DNA from: Diabrotica undecimpunctata
Lineage: Eukaryota > Arthropoda > Insecta > Coleoptera > Chrysomelidae
Reading direction: 5' to 3'
NCBI RefSeq assembly: GCF_040954645.1
Contig: NC_092809.1
Span: 67,456,141-67,520,140 of the forward strand
Length of the DNA: 64,000 nucleotides
In this document: in pieces, positions 43,670-53,525 of the stretch
How the letters are laid out: each line of letters starts with the position of its first letter
How positions within the stretch are numbered: position 1 is the stretch's first letter
Translations under genes and position numbers: made by a program
The notes under the pieces: model-generated
Databases searched by the model: none
The model's input: only the letters and a program-made list of their open reading frames with translations
Told to the model about the DNA's origin: nothing

Positions 43670-45459
43670 CTACGTCATCTTCTTTAAATAAAAACAAAAA
43701 TGTCGTCTGTTTTCATGTATGAGAGCATGTATGTTTCTTTTGCGTGTGGACACCTCTACAATTATTAATTTACTAGAAATTTCTAGTTTAAAATTTGCGT
43801 TAAGAAAATTATATTCTTTGAAATTTTCGTCGTTAATATTATTTTTATTAAAAAGTAATCGACTGCCTCGTCTAAACTGTACCACAGATATATCGCAAAC
43901 CAAAGTCTATCCGTTTTTTTTTTATTTGACTTTTGAAGCCTTTCTTTCATCCACTCCTTCAGGCCACAAGACTGATATGTTTTTTTAGTGCTTCTACTCT
44001 TCTTGTTTGCCATTGATGCAAAAGTTAGATGAAAAGCCACAAGTCCTCTTGTTAAAAATGTCTTCTGGCTGCCGGGAATCCTTGGAAGCATTCTACCTTT
44101 CTGTAAGTCAACACTCCTTACTACTTCGGTTTCCACTATTTCCTGTGCCACATACTGTTTGTATTAAAATCTTCCTTTTTGGCCTTTTAGAGTGCTGTAG
44201 CCAATTCATGTAAGATGTATAAGTTTCTTCAAACTTAATGCTTACAGACTAAAGATTACGACAGATTAAGTTTAGAACTAGCAGTTGTATTAATAATATT
44301 TGTTCTGTGTATTGTTTGATCTTCATTAGAACTTTCCACAATTTTAGTAACCTTTTCACCTGCTGCGGCTGTTGCTGAGTCAGTTGCATTATGGGATTAT
44401 ATATGCTGAATATACAACATACAGTAGTCGCACTCCTCATTTCCTAATTTTGTACAACTAATGTTCATGCCGGACACCACTTTTCGATAGGTGTAATAAC
44501 TGACTTTATTTTCCGGATATTTTTAAAGATAATCAGCATGCATACTTCGAATTGTGATATCGTTAGCTGATACAAACGGTTAGGAGCTTGTCCTCTTCGG
44601 TAGTGATTTGTACATGGATGAAATGATGAAATATAAGGTACCAAAATTTTATGATTACATTTCTTAGACGGTACTGCTAATCCTTGTCTATCTTAATTTG
44701 GGGTTATTGATTCCGATGTGAAAATGCATAACATCGTTGTGATAAACTTATCGTTTTTTTCATTATAACCAAAAGTTCTTAAAAAATAATTTTTTACTTA
44801 TACTCTGTGTATGTGCGTTTTCATCCGTTAACGTGTAAATTAAAGTTCTACTTCTCTTTCTTACTTCCACCTTAGTTGTTCCATGTGCTTTATCTTTTTG
44901 GGCAATACAACCATGTATCCAAGCTCTTCTTGCATTGTAATCCATTTTATAGAATTCGTTCCAGATGGCTACTCTTCTTTCCTCTTTTATTTTTTCTACA
45001 CATCTCTTATTGCATACACATGGACTCCTTAACTGATGACTTCTCTTACATCTTTCTCTCCTTTCTGGATTCCTTCTTACTCTTTTTTTTTGGGAGCGAA
45101 GAAGTTTATCACCCATGTTTTCAGATATATTACCTTCAGTAATATTATTATTGTCTTCTAAACTATCAGTCTCAGGGAGAGAATTTGGATCGTCAATTGA
45201 ATTGTCGGAGTATCCACTAGTTTCATCTTGTATTTTTCTACTCTCCTGTGCTTTGTTAACAGATGAACCAGGTGTTAAAAGGTCTAACATATTAAAGTTA
45301 TGGAGAGTTAAATCCGAATTTAAAAAAAACATGATTTACCTTCTTGATCTGATGCTTCTGGCACATGCATCATGGGCAGTTGGGCTTCAGTAATTGTAGT
45401 AATTTCTTCGTCGCTTTGTTTTTTGATAGCCGATACTGATGGTTTAAGAGCTGACAGGT
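43670..45459 (-). pseudogene. Unclassified transposase-like gene, copy 3, internally deleted
   Basis: Exon one (45,459-45,340) has acceptor ATTTTAG|ACC and donor GAAG|GTAAAT and encodes ALKPSVSAIKKQSDEEITTI. A 56 bp intron follows. Exon two (from 45,283) encodes the acidic NKAQESRKIQ region, then RNPERRERCKRSHQLRSPCV, CNKRCVEKIKEERRVAIWNE and YNARRAWIHGCIAQKDKAHG. After shifts it continues CNHKILVPYISSFHP, HYRRGQAPNRLY, GRMLPRIPGSQKTFLTRGLV, then jumps to ISVVQFRRGSRLLFNKNNIN near 43,900. The segment that should contain the D-N-C-SGQN box is deleted, so it cannot be catalytic. Canonical short introns show the ancestor was a spliced gene. Confidence 0.6.
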
Positions 45460-45564
45460 CTAAAATATGAAAGATATTTATAATATTATTATTTATAATA
45501 TAATAATATTTATTACTTAAAAAAACATCTTGATAAAACAAGAGTAAAAAAAAAACAGACTAGG

Positions 45565-47655
45565 ATTAGATTCAGCTAAATATATTAGATAAAAGTAAAA
45601 AAGGAAAAGGAAAAAAGAACATCAAAGAAAATTTACAAAATATAGAGAAACTGAATAGAAATACTGATAACATAGACCAAAAATGGGAGAATATTAAACA
45701 TGCCGTAATGCTGGCAGGGAGAGAAAATTTAACACCGAAAGAAAGGAAACATAAAGAATGGATGAATGAGGAAATACTACAGTTGATGTGTGAAAGAAGG
45801 GCACACAAAACAAATAATCCGATAAGATACAAAGAAACAGATAAACTGATAAAAAAGAAAATAAGAGAAGCTAGAGAAAGATGGCTAAGTGAGCAATGCC
45901 AGGAGTTGGAACAACTGGAGCGAAAATATGACTTTTTTAATGTACACAAAAAGATTAAAGAAATGACAGGAAGGAGAAGAACAACACAGACAGGACAGAT
46001 CAAAGATACAGATGGTTTACTCATAACAGATTTACAACAAAAAATGAATCGATGGACAGAATACATATCACAACTTTTTGATGACAAAGATAGACAAGAA
46101 ATCTCAAACGAATATACAGATGATACAGGGCCTGATATAATCAGAGAAGAAATAGATTATGCAATCAAACAAGCGAAAAGTGGTAAGGCCCCCGGTCCTG
46201 ATGAAATTCCCGTAGAACTGCTCAAACTTATGGACGATGAATCTATTAAAATACTCCTAGATCTATTTAACACAATATATAGAACTGGAATAATACCTAG
46301 GGAATGGCTCCGTTCGACCTTTATACTACTGCCAAAAAAGGCAAATACAAGGGAATGCAGCGAATATCGTACGATAGCTTTGATGAGTCATGCTCTAAAA
46401 CTGTTCCTGAAAATAGTCCATAATAGGATCTATAGGAAATTAGACGTAGACATCAGTAACACTCAGATGGGATTCAGAAAAGGGCTGGGTACAAGGGAGG
46501 CTCTGTTTGCAATGAACGTTCTCTCACAGAGATGTTTAGACATGAACCAAGAAATTTACACCTGCTTTATTGATTTCGAAAAGGCCTTTGACAAAGTACA
46601 ACATGAACCACTAAGACAAATTCTAATAAAGAAAAATATAGACAGCCGAGATATTCGAATTATATGCAACCTATATTGGAATCAAACAGCTAATGTGAAG
46701 GTTGAGGGTAGGCTAACAGAAGAAATTCAAATCCGTCGAGGAGTCCGGCAGGGATGCATCTTGTCGCCACTTTTATTTAATCTGTATAGTGAAGCTATTT
46801 GTGAACAAGCACTCGAGGAAGAAGATCTTGGTCTGATAATAAATGGTGAGACGATCAACAATATAAGGTATGCTGACGATACGGTTCTTCTAACGGGAAC
46901 GCTAGTAGAACTACAACATCTCGTTCAAAGTCTCAATATATACTGTAACAGTTACGGCTTGAAAATTAATTTGAAAAAAACCAAATTTATGGTAATCACG
47001 AAATCAAAGAACATCAGAGCTAATCTTGTAATAGACAATACAACGATTGAGCGTGTGTCCTGTTATAAATATCTAGGTGCTTGGATCACAGACGATACTG
47101 ATCAAACAAAAGAGATTAGATGTAGAATAGAAATCGCTAGATCAGTCTTTAATAGAATGCGCAAACTCTTTTGCAATCGTGATATCAATATAAAGTTACG
47201 AATACGAATGCTGCGGTGTTATGTCTTTTCTACCCTGTTGTATGGAGTAGAGGCTTGGACACTAAAACAGTTGACCACAAAAAACATCGAAGCTTTCGAG
47301 ATGTGGTGCTATAGGCCCATTCTCAGAATATCATGGATGGACCGCGTCACTAACACGCAAGTACTCCAAACTTTAGACAAAAGATGCGAAATTCTAAATG
47401 AGATAAAAACTAGAAAGATGGAATACTTGGGGCACATTGTGAGAGGTGAAAAGTACGAACTTTTAAGAAATATCATGCAGGGCAAAATTAAGGGCAAAAG
47501 AAGTGTGGGAAGAAGAAAAATATCGTGGCTTCGTAATCTACGTGAATGGTTCGGGTGTAGTTCGATTGAACTTTTTAGGCGCGCTGCTAACAAAGTCGCA
47601 GTGGCCATGATGATTTCCAATCTCCGCTAGGAGTGGCACGAGAAGAAGAAGAAAA
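45565..47655 (+). mobile_element. 5'-truncated LINE with GAA tail and open 640-codon ORF
   Basis: Coding frame is open from about 45,570 (IQLNILDKSKKGKGKK) to the stop at 47,630, followed within 15 nt by a (GAA)n-like tail (GAGAAGAAGAAG, about 47,640-47,651). The endonuclease is missing, so the copy is 5'-truncated. It lies upstream, on the opposite strand, of copy 3 of the unclassified gene, probably inside one of its former introns. No convincing target duplication was found. Confidence 0.85.
45708..47630 (+). CDS. LINE reverse transcriptase (RTE-like group), RT to C terminus
   Basis: From the first AUG the order is: linker rich in K/E; KSGKAPGPDEIPVELLKLMD; REWLRSTFILLPKK; YRTIALMSHALKLFLKIVHN; QMGFRKGLGTREALFAMNVL; box A CFIDFEKAFDKVQ (near residue 287); box B RQGCILSPLLFNLYSE; catalytic IRYADDTVLL (near 387); the thumb; KYLGAWITDD; CYVFSTLLYGVEAWTL; EAFEMWCYRPILRIS (relatives usually have R in place of P); YLGHIVRGEKYELL; and the basic C terminus KRSVGRRKISWLRNL. 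Catalytic residues are intact. It could supply RT but lacks an endonuclease. Fragments of the same group lie at 34.2, 52.9, 54.9, 56.9, 59.5 and 60.4 kb. Confidence 0.9.
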   Translation: MLAGRENLTPKERKHKEWMNEEILQLMCERRAHKTNNPIRYKETDKLIKKKIREARERWLSEQCQELEQLERKYDFFNVHKKIKEMTGRRRTTQTGQIKDTDGLLITDLQQKMNRWTEYISQLFDDKDRQEISNEYTDDTGPDIIREEIDYAIKQAKSGKAPGPDEIPVELLKLMDDESIKILLDLFNTIYRTGIIPREWLRSTFILLPKKANTRECSEYRTIALMSHALKLFLKIVHNRIYRKLDVDISNTQMGFRKGLGTREALFAMNVLSQRCLDMNQEIYTCFIDFEKAFDKVQHEPLRQILIKKNIDSRDIRIICNLYWNQTANVKVEGRLTEEIQIRRGVRQGCILSPLLFNLYSEAICEQALEEEDLGLIINGETINNIRYADDTVLLTGTLVELQHLVQSLNIYCNSYGLKINLKKTKFMVITKSKNIRANLVIDNTTIERVSCYKYLGAWITDDTDQTKEIRCRIEIARSVFNRMRKLFCNRDINIKLRIRMLRCYVFSTLLYGVEAWTLKQLTTKNIEAFEMWCYRPILRISWMDRVTNTQVLQTLDKRCEILNEIKTRKMEYLGHIVRGEKYELLRNIMQGKIKGKRSVGRRKISWLRNLREWFGCSSIELFRRAANKVAVAMMISNLR

Positions 47656-50268
47656 AAGGACTATACAACATCATTATTAAAATAAATAACAAAATAAAAC
47701 TAAAAATCATAATAAAGATTGATACTATTGCAAAAACTGGTATAGACATTTACTCGTTTATAACAAAAAAGCGTTAATTTTAAAATCATAAATATACCTA
47801 CCATCTTGAGCTGATGCTTCTGCTTGTGTTATTAGGACACTAAATATTTACCCCGTGAGGTGAACATGTTATTTGAATAGTTTTGGTGCACTCCACAAAA
47901 TACAACACCTTACACACACTTTAAACAGTAGACTAAACAAATCTAAGTACGGCCAGGAACTGCAAATTACACTTTCTGCACGATGTCATGTGTGTATTTT
48001 AACGTATGTTAAATCAGATGATGTTTACGCAAATGGCAGTATCTAAGAAGATACTGCCTTATGTCATGATATAATACAAACTTTGAATACAGATGTGAAG
48101 GAAAATAGTAAAGTAGATACTGCCGTTTACAGTGACATTAAAAATTATGTTGCAGATCTTTTTGTAGGTAAACAGCAGTAATTAGTTATTACGTTGTATA
48201 CTACCTGTTACCATCACATTGAGAGTTACTTTGTTAGTTAATGTTTAAGGTCATTGCTAGTTCTGGTATAAGTTGACTATAAATGTGAACCAAACCCTTT
48301 GTAAAAGTAAGGGCAGTTACTACTTGGGTAATATACATTAATATCTCATTTTTGACAAAAATGTCACTTACTGCCTTTTACCTTAACACGGCAATAACAA
48401 TAATTAAGAGTGAGATTAACAAATAAATATTATGTTGGGACGTTAGTGTCATTGGATGAAACCAATGGAAATTGCACTATATAGTCAGTCAGTATATTAG
48501 TATATGGTATATTACAGGGGTATTATGTTAAAATTGAATTATACTTACAACAAAACAAAATGATTACTAATATATCATTAAAGATGATATGTAAGTATAT
48601 ACTATATTTTGTAATTATTCGCATTGTCTTCATCTTCCAGTTGTTTGACGGCCTTCCAAGTATATTTTGAGTCGTGTACTTTAGTCTGCGATGTATATAA
48701 AACTTGGTCGATAAGATACACACAGAAAATATATTTCCATAAATTTTTTTGGATACGATTTAATTATAAACCCGATGTTTATAAAAAGTTTTCAGCAAGT
48801 AATAATAAAAAAAGATGGGAGCAGTTCGTGTTTGCCTTTACGATTTTTATTTAATAATCATATTTTTAGCAATCGCAGAGAGAAACTGAAACTTCCACTT
48901 TTAATGAAATTAGAAACATGGAAAAACTCATTCAATTTCCTGTGCACTTCTCAAAATATTATTGCCAGCTTCAACTTTAATGAAAGAGGGAAAGATAAGA
49001 AAAAAATATTAATAAAGCGTATCAGGGATAAAGGAAATGAAATCCTATTTGCATTTTTATTGTTTCTATGTAGTTAAACTGAAAAATAAATTTCATAAGT
49101 CAACACATTTCAAAAAATATATGCTTGCTGCTATTATAAAGAAGTGATGAAAAGAATGAAGTATATATATATACATATAAGAGATAAATAGCATACTCAA
49201 CTAAATGTTGTATAAGATATTAACAACAGCAGTTTTTTAAAAATTAAAAATAATGAAAAGTAATCACCAAAAATTAAATTTTAGAGAGCGAACAAAAAAT
49301 ATTTAACACATTAAAATATAAGAACTTGTTATTTTGTGGTAGTTAGTATATTTTAATTTTTAAACAGATATTATAACAGGACTATAAAATCTGGCAAATA
49401 TTAAGTATAATTATGAGGCATCCAAAATCACGCGCCCTAAGTGGTGAAACGTAGCCGAAATCACGTGCAAATCATGAATTGTCGAAAATTTTAAATTCAA
49501 TCGTTGACTGTGCGTAATGTAAACGTATGTCTCTAGCTTATCACTTAACATTATAACGATAGAATATTATATTTCCGCTTAGAATAATAAAAGATCTCGG
49601 CATATATACATAAAGATGTAAAATACTCAAATTAGTATTTTCGTTATATTTTAGAAGGGCATTTAATCAACAGAGAAGCAACCGCAGATGCTTGTTTGGT
49701 ATGTATGTACATAATATCTTCTAAAAATATACCAAATTTTTTTTATTTGGAAGAAGTTGTGCATCGAGTCATGCAGTACATTAATCATATTGTTACAAAT
49801 ACAATATTTCCTGCAATTGGTTCCACGTATTACGTTTACTGCAGTAAACAGAAAGACACGCAATTATCAAGATTCGAAGTTTATTTCTGAAAAAATTTAA
49901 ATTTTCCTGGATGTCAAATAACTGAGATAAAGACACAACAGATGAATCAACAGCAAAATCAGCAGATTGCTTCAACTACGCAACGAAGCAGATACTTTTG
50001 TTTTACAAGCGTCAATAAAAACTTAAAATTTTGCCAAATGAAGAATTGGAACACAAAGAAAACGCTTAACTTTGTAGCATTTTATATATCCCCCCGTATA
50101 TAATGACACACCGATTCTTAATCTTTTGGCGTCTTTGATATTAATTATATAAACATTTTTAGTCCAGCTTCCATGAATATGTCTCCCATAGGTCGGATCT
50201 AGATCATTTAAAGTTTGTGTGGGACAATATTTTTTATTTAAATCTTTTTTTTAGGAATGAGGTGAAAA
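47656..50268. other. AT-rich stretch without recognised gene; one perfect hairpin
   Basis: A minus-strand segment at 47,810-47,840 (ACAAGCAGAAGCATCAGCTC followed by AAGATG|GTAGGT) resembles the 3' part of exon one of copy 3 and may be an additional exon. 48,035-48,058 is a 10 bp perfect hairpin. ORFs at 48.5-49.9 kb have no family resemblance. Confidence 0.35.
48035..48058. repeat. Perfect 10 bp hairpin, GGCAGTATCT
   Basis: GGCAGTATCT-AAGA-AGATACTGCC. It lies in a roughly 65-codon plus-strand frame with a single stop, and GATACTGCC recurs at about 48,116. Confidence 0.7.
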
Positions 50269-50280
50269 GGTTCGAAACCG

Positions 50281-50408
50281 ACTAGGGAAGATGTCCCTAG
50301 TACTGTTGGATTCAACCAGAAGGCAGGACCACTCAAGAACGGCACAGAGTCCACGCGGAATCCGGGCCCTGCTTAGTCCTGCGTAGTCTACAAGGGTGTT
50401 CTTGTAGA
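50281..50408. repeat. Two perfect hairpins in a GC-richer segment
   Basis: ACTAGGGA-AGATG-TCCCTAGT (50,281-50,301) and TCTACAAG-GGTGTT-CTTGTAGA (50,387-50,408). The segment 50,260-50,460 is GC-richer than its surroundings. A GGTTCGAAACC at 50,269-50,279 resembles a Pol III B box, but no A box is found upstream. Confidence 0.55.
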
Positions 50409-50599
50409 AGGTATTGGGCCTTGCCCTACGATGCATAACTAATAACGACATGCACGTAGGAGAGGATCTGGTTCCTTTTAGGAAGAAAAAGGAAAAAATG
50501 GTTAGGAAGATTGATGTTATTATAGAATGAAGAGGAATAGAAAGAGAAAGAAGAACAAAGAGAAAAGTTTACACCCTTAGTATCTCTGGTTACACGTCT

Positions 50600-51785
50600 A
50601 TATGGAGGCTGGTTCCTACCGGAACAAGATTAGTTTTTCGCTGTAGTTTCCGCACTGAAGGAGTTCTTGTCAGTGAGTATCAAGAATGGGGTTTTTTTTA
50701 TGACAAAACTAAACCGCTGTCTTTTAGAAAGAGCAGCTGTCTTCTCCAATCTATAAATCGCCATCCTTTACCTGTTGATCCTCAAAATCCTGGACATACG
50801 CCCAGTTCCACCAACGCGATTTAAGTGAAAATTTGATCTTAAGAAATAATGTTCACTTAAGTCTGTTGAGTTTCGTTCCACTAATTAAAAGTATTTACTT
50901 AAGTACAAATATTTTTGCTTAACGTTAAGTCACCTACTATAACGACTTAAGCAAAAATTTTAACTTGGAGCATGCATTGAAATTCATCTTCCGTCATTAT
51001 ATTAACACATAAGTGAGGTTAAGTTTCTTCTGTTGATCGTCGATGTTAGGTTAACTCGCATTTTTTTCGGTCTAATTTGATTTTTTATTTTTATATTCTT
51101 ATTTAATCTATAGTATAGTATATCGTAATATGGTAGTATAGTAATCTATAGTATAAAAGTAGTATATAGTATATAATATATATATATATATATAGTTTAT
51201 AGTGTATATATAGCGTACGTAGATGTTTTTGATTTGATGAGATTTTTGTTTTATTTTTTTTTTGCTATAAATTCCACCGAAGTGTAAAGGTTATCGTGTA
51301 TATATAGAATAAAGTGTGTATTATAGTTTAAACTATTTTATTTATTTTACAATAGCTACAAAATAAAATATCAAAATACACAAGAACACAGTATTGAAGT
51401 ATTGAAATGGCATTGAATTAGAGACAGCATCAAAAATGACACGAATGTTCTTCTTTTTCTTCTTTTTTTGTTGTTTCTGCATTAATAACAAATCAACAAT
51501 TTAAGAATTTCTGACAATTTTGCAAAGTTGGTATTTCTGAGAACTTAAGTTTTTTCTTGGTTAAGTTAAGTAAAAACTTGTATGATGGAACGCAAATTAC
51601 AACTAAGAAATTTTTTGACTAAGCAAAACTTAGGTAAGATTTTACTTAGATCACGTTGGTGGAACCGGACGATAAACCTTCATTAAAAGCCTGCTGTCTA
51701 CTTGTTAGAGTAGTGTCAGTCCACATATTTTTAACAATATGTTCAGCATTGACCCAAGTTTCGTCTAAATAATAGATTTTTGTCT
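50600..51785 (-). pseudogene. Second Sailor-like transposase relic, split by a MITE
   Basis: On the minus strand 51,785-51,669 reads KTKIYYLDETWVNAEHIVKN followed by TSRQQAFNEGLS, matching YYTDETWLNEGH...SARQAFIEGLL of the 15-16.4 kb element. The frame is cut there by the inserted MITE (50,801-51,668). Beyond it, 50,795-50,620 gives GSTGKGWRFID and, shifted, FCHKKNPILDTH, equivalents of the P-x-GKG-RLII and TGDYHE segments. The first catalytic D (DETW) survives, and the second and third blocks are missing. Confidence 0.6.
50801..51668. mobile_element. MITE-like element with ACTTAAG-rich subterminal repeats (868 bp)
   Basis: Left end CCCAGTTCCACCAACGCGAT pairs with the right end, whose reverse complement is CCGGTTCCACCAACGTGATC. 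ACG flanks both sides (50,798-50,800 and 51,669-51,671) as a possible 3 bp target duplication. ACTTAAGT-like palindromes and half-sites (TTAAGT, ACTTAG) occur at least ten times in the outer 160 bp on both sides and not in the AT-repeat centre. There is no coding potential. Insertion inside the Sailor-like transposase frame supports mobility. Confidence 0.8.
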
Positions 51786-52334
51786 TTTGTTGATATTATT
51801 ATATCCTGATACTTTACAGTATCAATCAGAAGTACTTGTTTCATCACTATATATAACAGACTAGGCTTTTTATATCACCTACCTAGTAGGTCAAAGAAAA
51901 TTCTAAAGTTGGTCTTACTTGTCAATAATGTGTGCGCAACTGAGATTTGACATACAGCGGTGTTAAAACCATAGACGTATATACACTTGTGAGCAAAAAA
52001 ATCGACTCACTCGATGAATTGCAGTTTATGCGTAGTAATTTTTTATTGTGCTACATTGAATTGACACTACTAATGCAAAAAAATATTGTCTATTATAGAG
52101 CTTCCAAAAATTACATGTTTTATTCAGATTGGCAACGTTTTGTAAAATTTGCCTACATCTGTATGGCACAAGGATTTAAATATTAAAATTATTAAAATTG
52201 AAAATACAGTTGTGAAATGTTCTAGGCAACGTAGACCTCTATGAATTTGCCAGTGGTCGTCTCAGTCGCTTTTCAAACGTTTACGCGTGTGTACACTTCA
52301 AAGTGTAGTAAGTGAATATTTTACGAATTCTAAA
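51786..52334. other. Non-coding spacer
   Basis: A 79-codon plus-strand ORF (51,947-52,186) is unassigned. No repeats recognised. Confidence 0.3.
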
Positions 52335-52705
52335 TTTTACTTCACCAGTAAAGGCGGCCCAGGTAATTTCATTATTACGAGAGGGCTATAATCAGAGGAT
52401 GGTCGCCGGTTGCCTACTTATAACAGTCTGCAGTCGTAAGGGCTTACCGTCGATATCAGGAGACCGGTAGCTACAGTTGACGACCAGGTTTAGGTTGACG
52501 ACGTGTAACGACAGGGAGGCGATTTATTATCCTGAGTGCCTTGCGGAATCGGCACTCGACAGGAGTTGAGCGTCAACAATGCTTGAGGAATGTACGTACC
52601 ACCGTCACTCATTGAACAGTTAAAAAAAAATTAAGGCTGCAACTTTGACTCCCAGATCAGCTAACATATCGCCCAAATTAAACGCACGTTAGAAATAAGC
52701 TCGAT
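52335..52705 (+). pseudogene. Tc1-like transposase N-terminal relic
   Basis: KAAQVISLLREGYNQRMVAG is the first helix-turn-helix of Tc1-like transposases. QETGSYS-RPGLG-RRVTTG is the GRPR-type linker, followed by ILSALRNRHSTGVERQQ and LRNVRTTVT of the second helix-turn-helix. After a shift, KAATLTPRSANISPKLNAR corresponds to the pre-catalytic region. The DDE core of this element is absent; at about 52,705 the sequence changes to another transposase. Confidence 0.65.
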
Positions 52706-52832
52706 TACCTTAATTTGTTACAGAATCATATTCTTCCCGCTATTCTCAATCTTTCAATCAATGTAAATCTGGAGAATGTTTGGTTTCATCAAGACGGCTA
52801 TTCAGTTCAAAACGCTCGATTAATTAGAGAGT

Positions 52833-52843
52833 ATTTAAATAAT
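52833..52843 (+). repeat. Target-site duplication of the nested LINE (left)
   Basis: ATTTAAATAAT, identical to 53,265-53,275. Deleting the LINE and one copy restores continuity of the transposase. Confidence 0.9.
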
Positions 52844-53264
52844 GCATGCAAATAATAAAGAGCATGGACACTGACTGTTGCATCTATGAATCGGCTCGAA
52901 GCTTTCGAAATGTGGTGTTATAGGCGCATCTTACGTATATCCTGGGTTGACAGAGTTACTAATGTGGAGGACCTGCGTAGAATGGGGAAAGAATGTGAAA
53001 TTCTCATGACCATCAAAACTAAAAAGTTGGAAAATCTAGGTCATGTAATGAGAAATCAAGAACGTTACGGCCTTCTCCAGCTGATTCTCCAAGGGAAAGT
53101 AAATGGTAAGAGAGGACCGGGAAGAAGACGCATTTCCTGGCTTCAAAATTTGCGAAAGTGGTATAACACGACTACCACTGAACTGTTCCGCGCTGCAATA
53201 AGCAAAGTGAAGATAGCCGTGATGATCGCCAACGTCCGGAACGGATAGGCACTTTAAGAAGAAG
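52844..53264 (+). mobile_element. Nested 421 bp LINE 3' end
   Basis: A 5'-truncated LINE of the same group as the 45.6 kb copy, ending in an AAGAAGAAG tail and flanked by the exact 11 bp duplication ATTTAAATAAT. Both boundaries are defined to the base by the duplication. Confidence 0.9.
52886..53248 (+). pseudogene. LINE polyprotein C terminus (120 codons, open)
   Basis: EAFEMWCYRRILRISWVDRV, then KKLENLGHVMRNQERYGLLQ, KRGPGRRRISWLQNLRKWYN and a C-terminal AVMIANVRNG before the stop at 53,248. It matches the last 120 residues of the ORF at 45,708-47,630. No disabling mutations are seen within the fragment, so it inserted relatively recently as a truncated copy. It has no RT core. Confidence 0.85.
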
Positions 53265-53275
53265 ATTTAAATAAT
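53265..53275 (+). repeat. Target-site duplication of the nested LINE (right)
   Basis: ATTTAAATAAT, directly after the GAA-rich tail. Confidence 0.9.
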
Positions 53276-53525
53276 ACTTTCCCGAATCGAGTTATCAGTA
53301 GAACAGGCAATATTAAGTGGCCTGCAAGATCTCCAGATCTTAAATGGACTTTTTTTGAGGACATTTAAAAAGCATCATCTACAATCACCCTGAGGCTAGA
53401 GCCCAAAATTTGGATGAATTAAATAATCCTATAGAGATATCTCCAATTCTGTTACAGCAGAAACTCTTTCGTCTTTCCGCAGAATTTTTGATGGCAGATT
53501 GGGATACTCTCTAGTCGTAGAAGAT

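Larger units (their letters stand above)
52706..53525 (+). pseudogene. Mariner-like (DDE_3) transposase C-terminal relic, interrupted by a LINE
   Basis: LDYLNLLQNHILPAILNLSI, then ENVWFHQDGYSVQNARLIRE (second catalytic D in QDG), reaching YLNN at 52,843, where a LINE is inserted. After the LINE it resumes in the same sense: NNTFPNRVISRTGNIKWPAR, then SPDLKWTFFEDI, where the normal signature is SPDL-x-P-x-DFF-LWG, then NHPEARAQNLDELNN-like remnants and ETLSSFRRIFDGRLGYSLVV near 53,480. Stops and shifts are numerous. The third catalytic D of the DFF block is lost. Confidence 0.75.

Noticed and set aside
45572..46087. 171-codon minus-strand ORF with apparent membrane segments
   Set aside because: Antisense of the lysine/glutamate-rich LINE linker; the leucine/phenylalanine/serine richness is produced by complementing AAA/GAA codons.
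45540..47670. GACTA-containing flanks as target duplication of the LINE at 45.6 kb
   Set aside because: Similarity is only about five bases next to A-runs on both sides and could be chance.
50269..50279. GGTTCGAAACC, resembling a tRNA B box
   Set aside because: No A box at suitable distance and no cloverleaf can be drawn around it.
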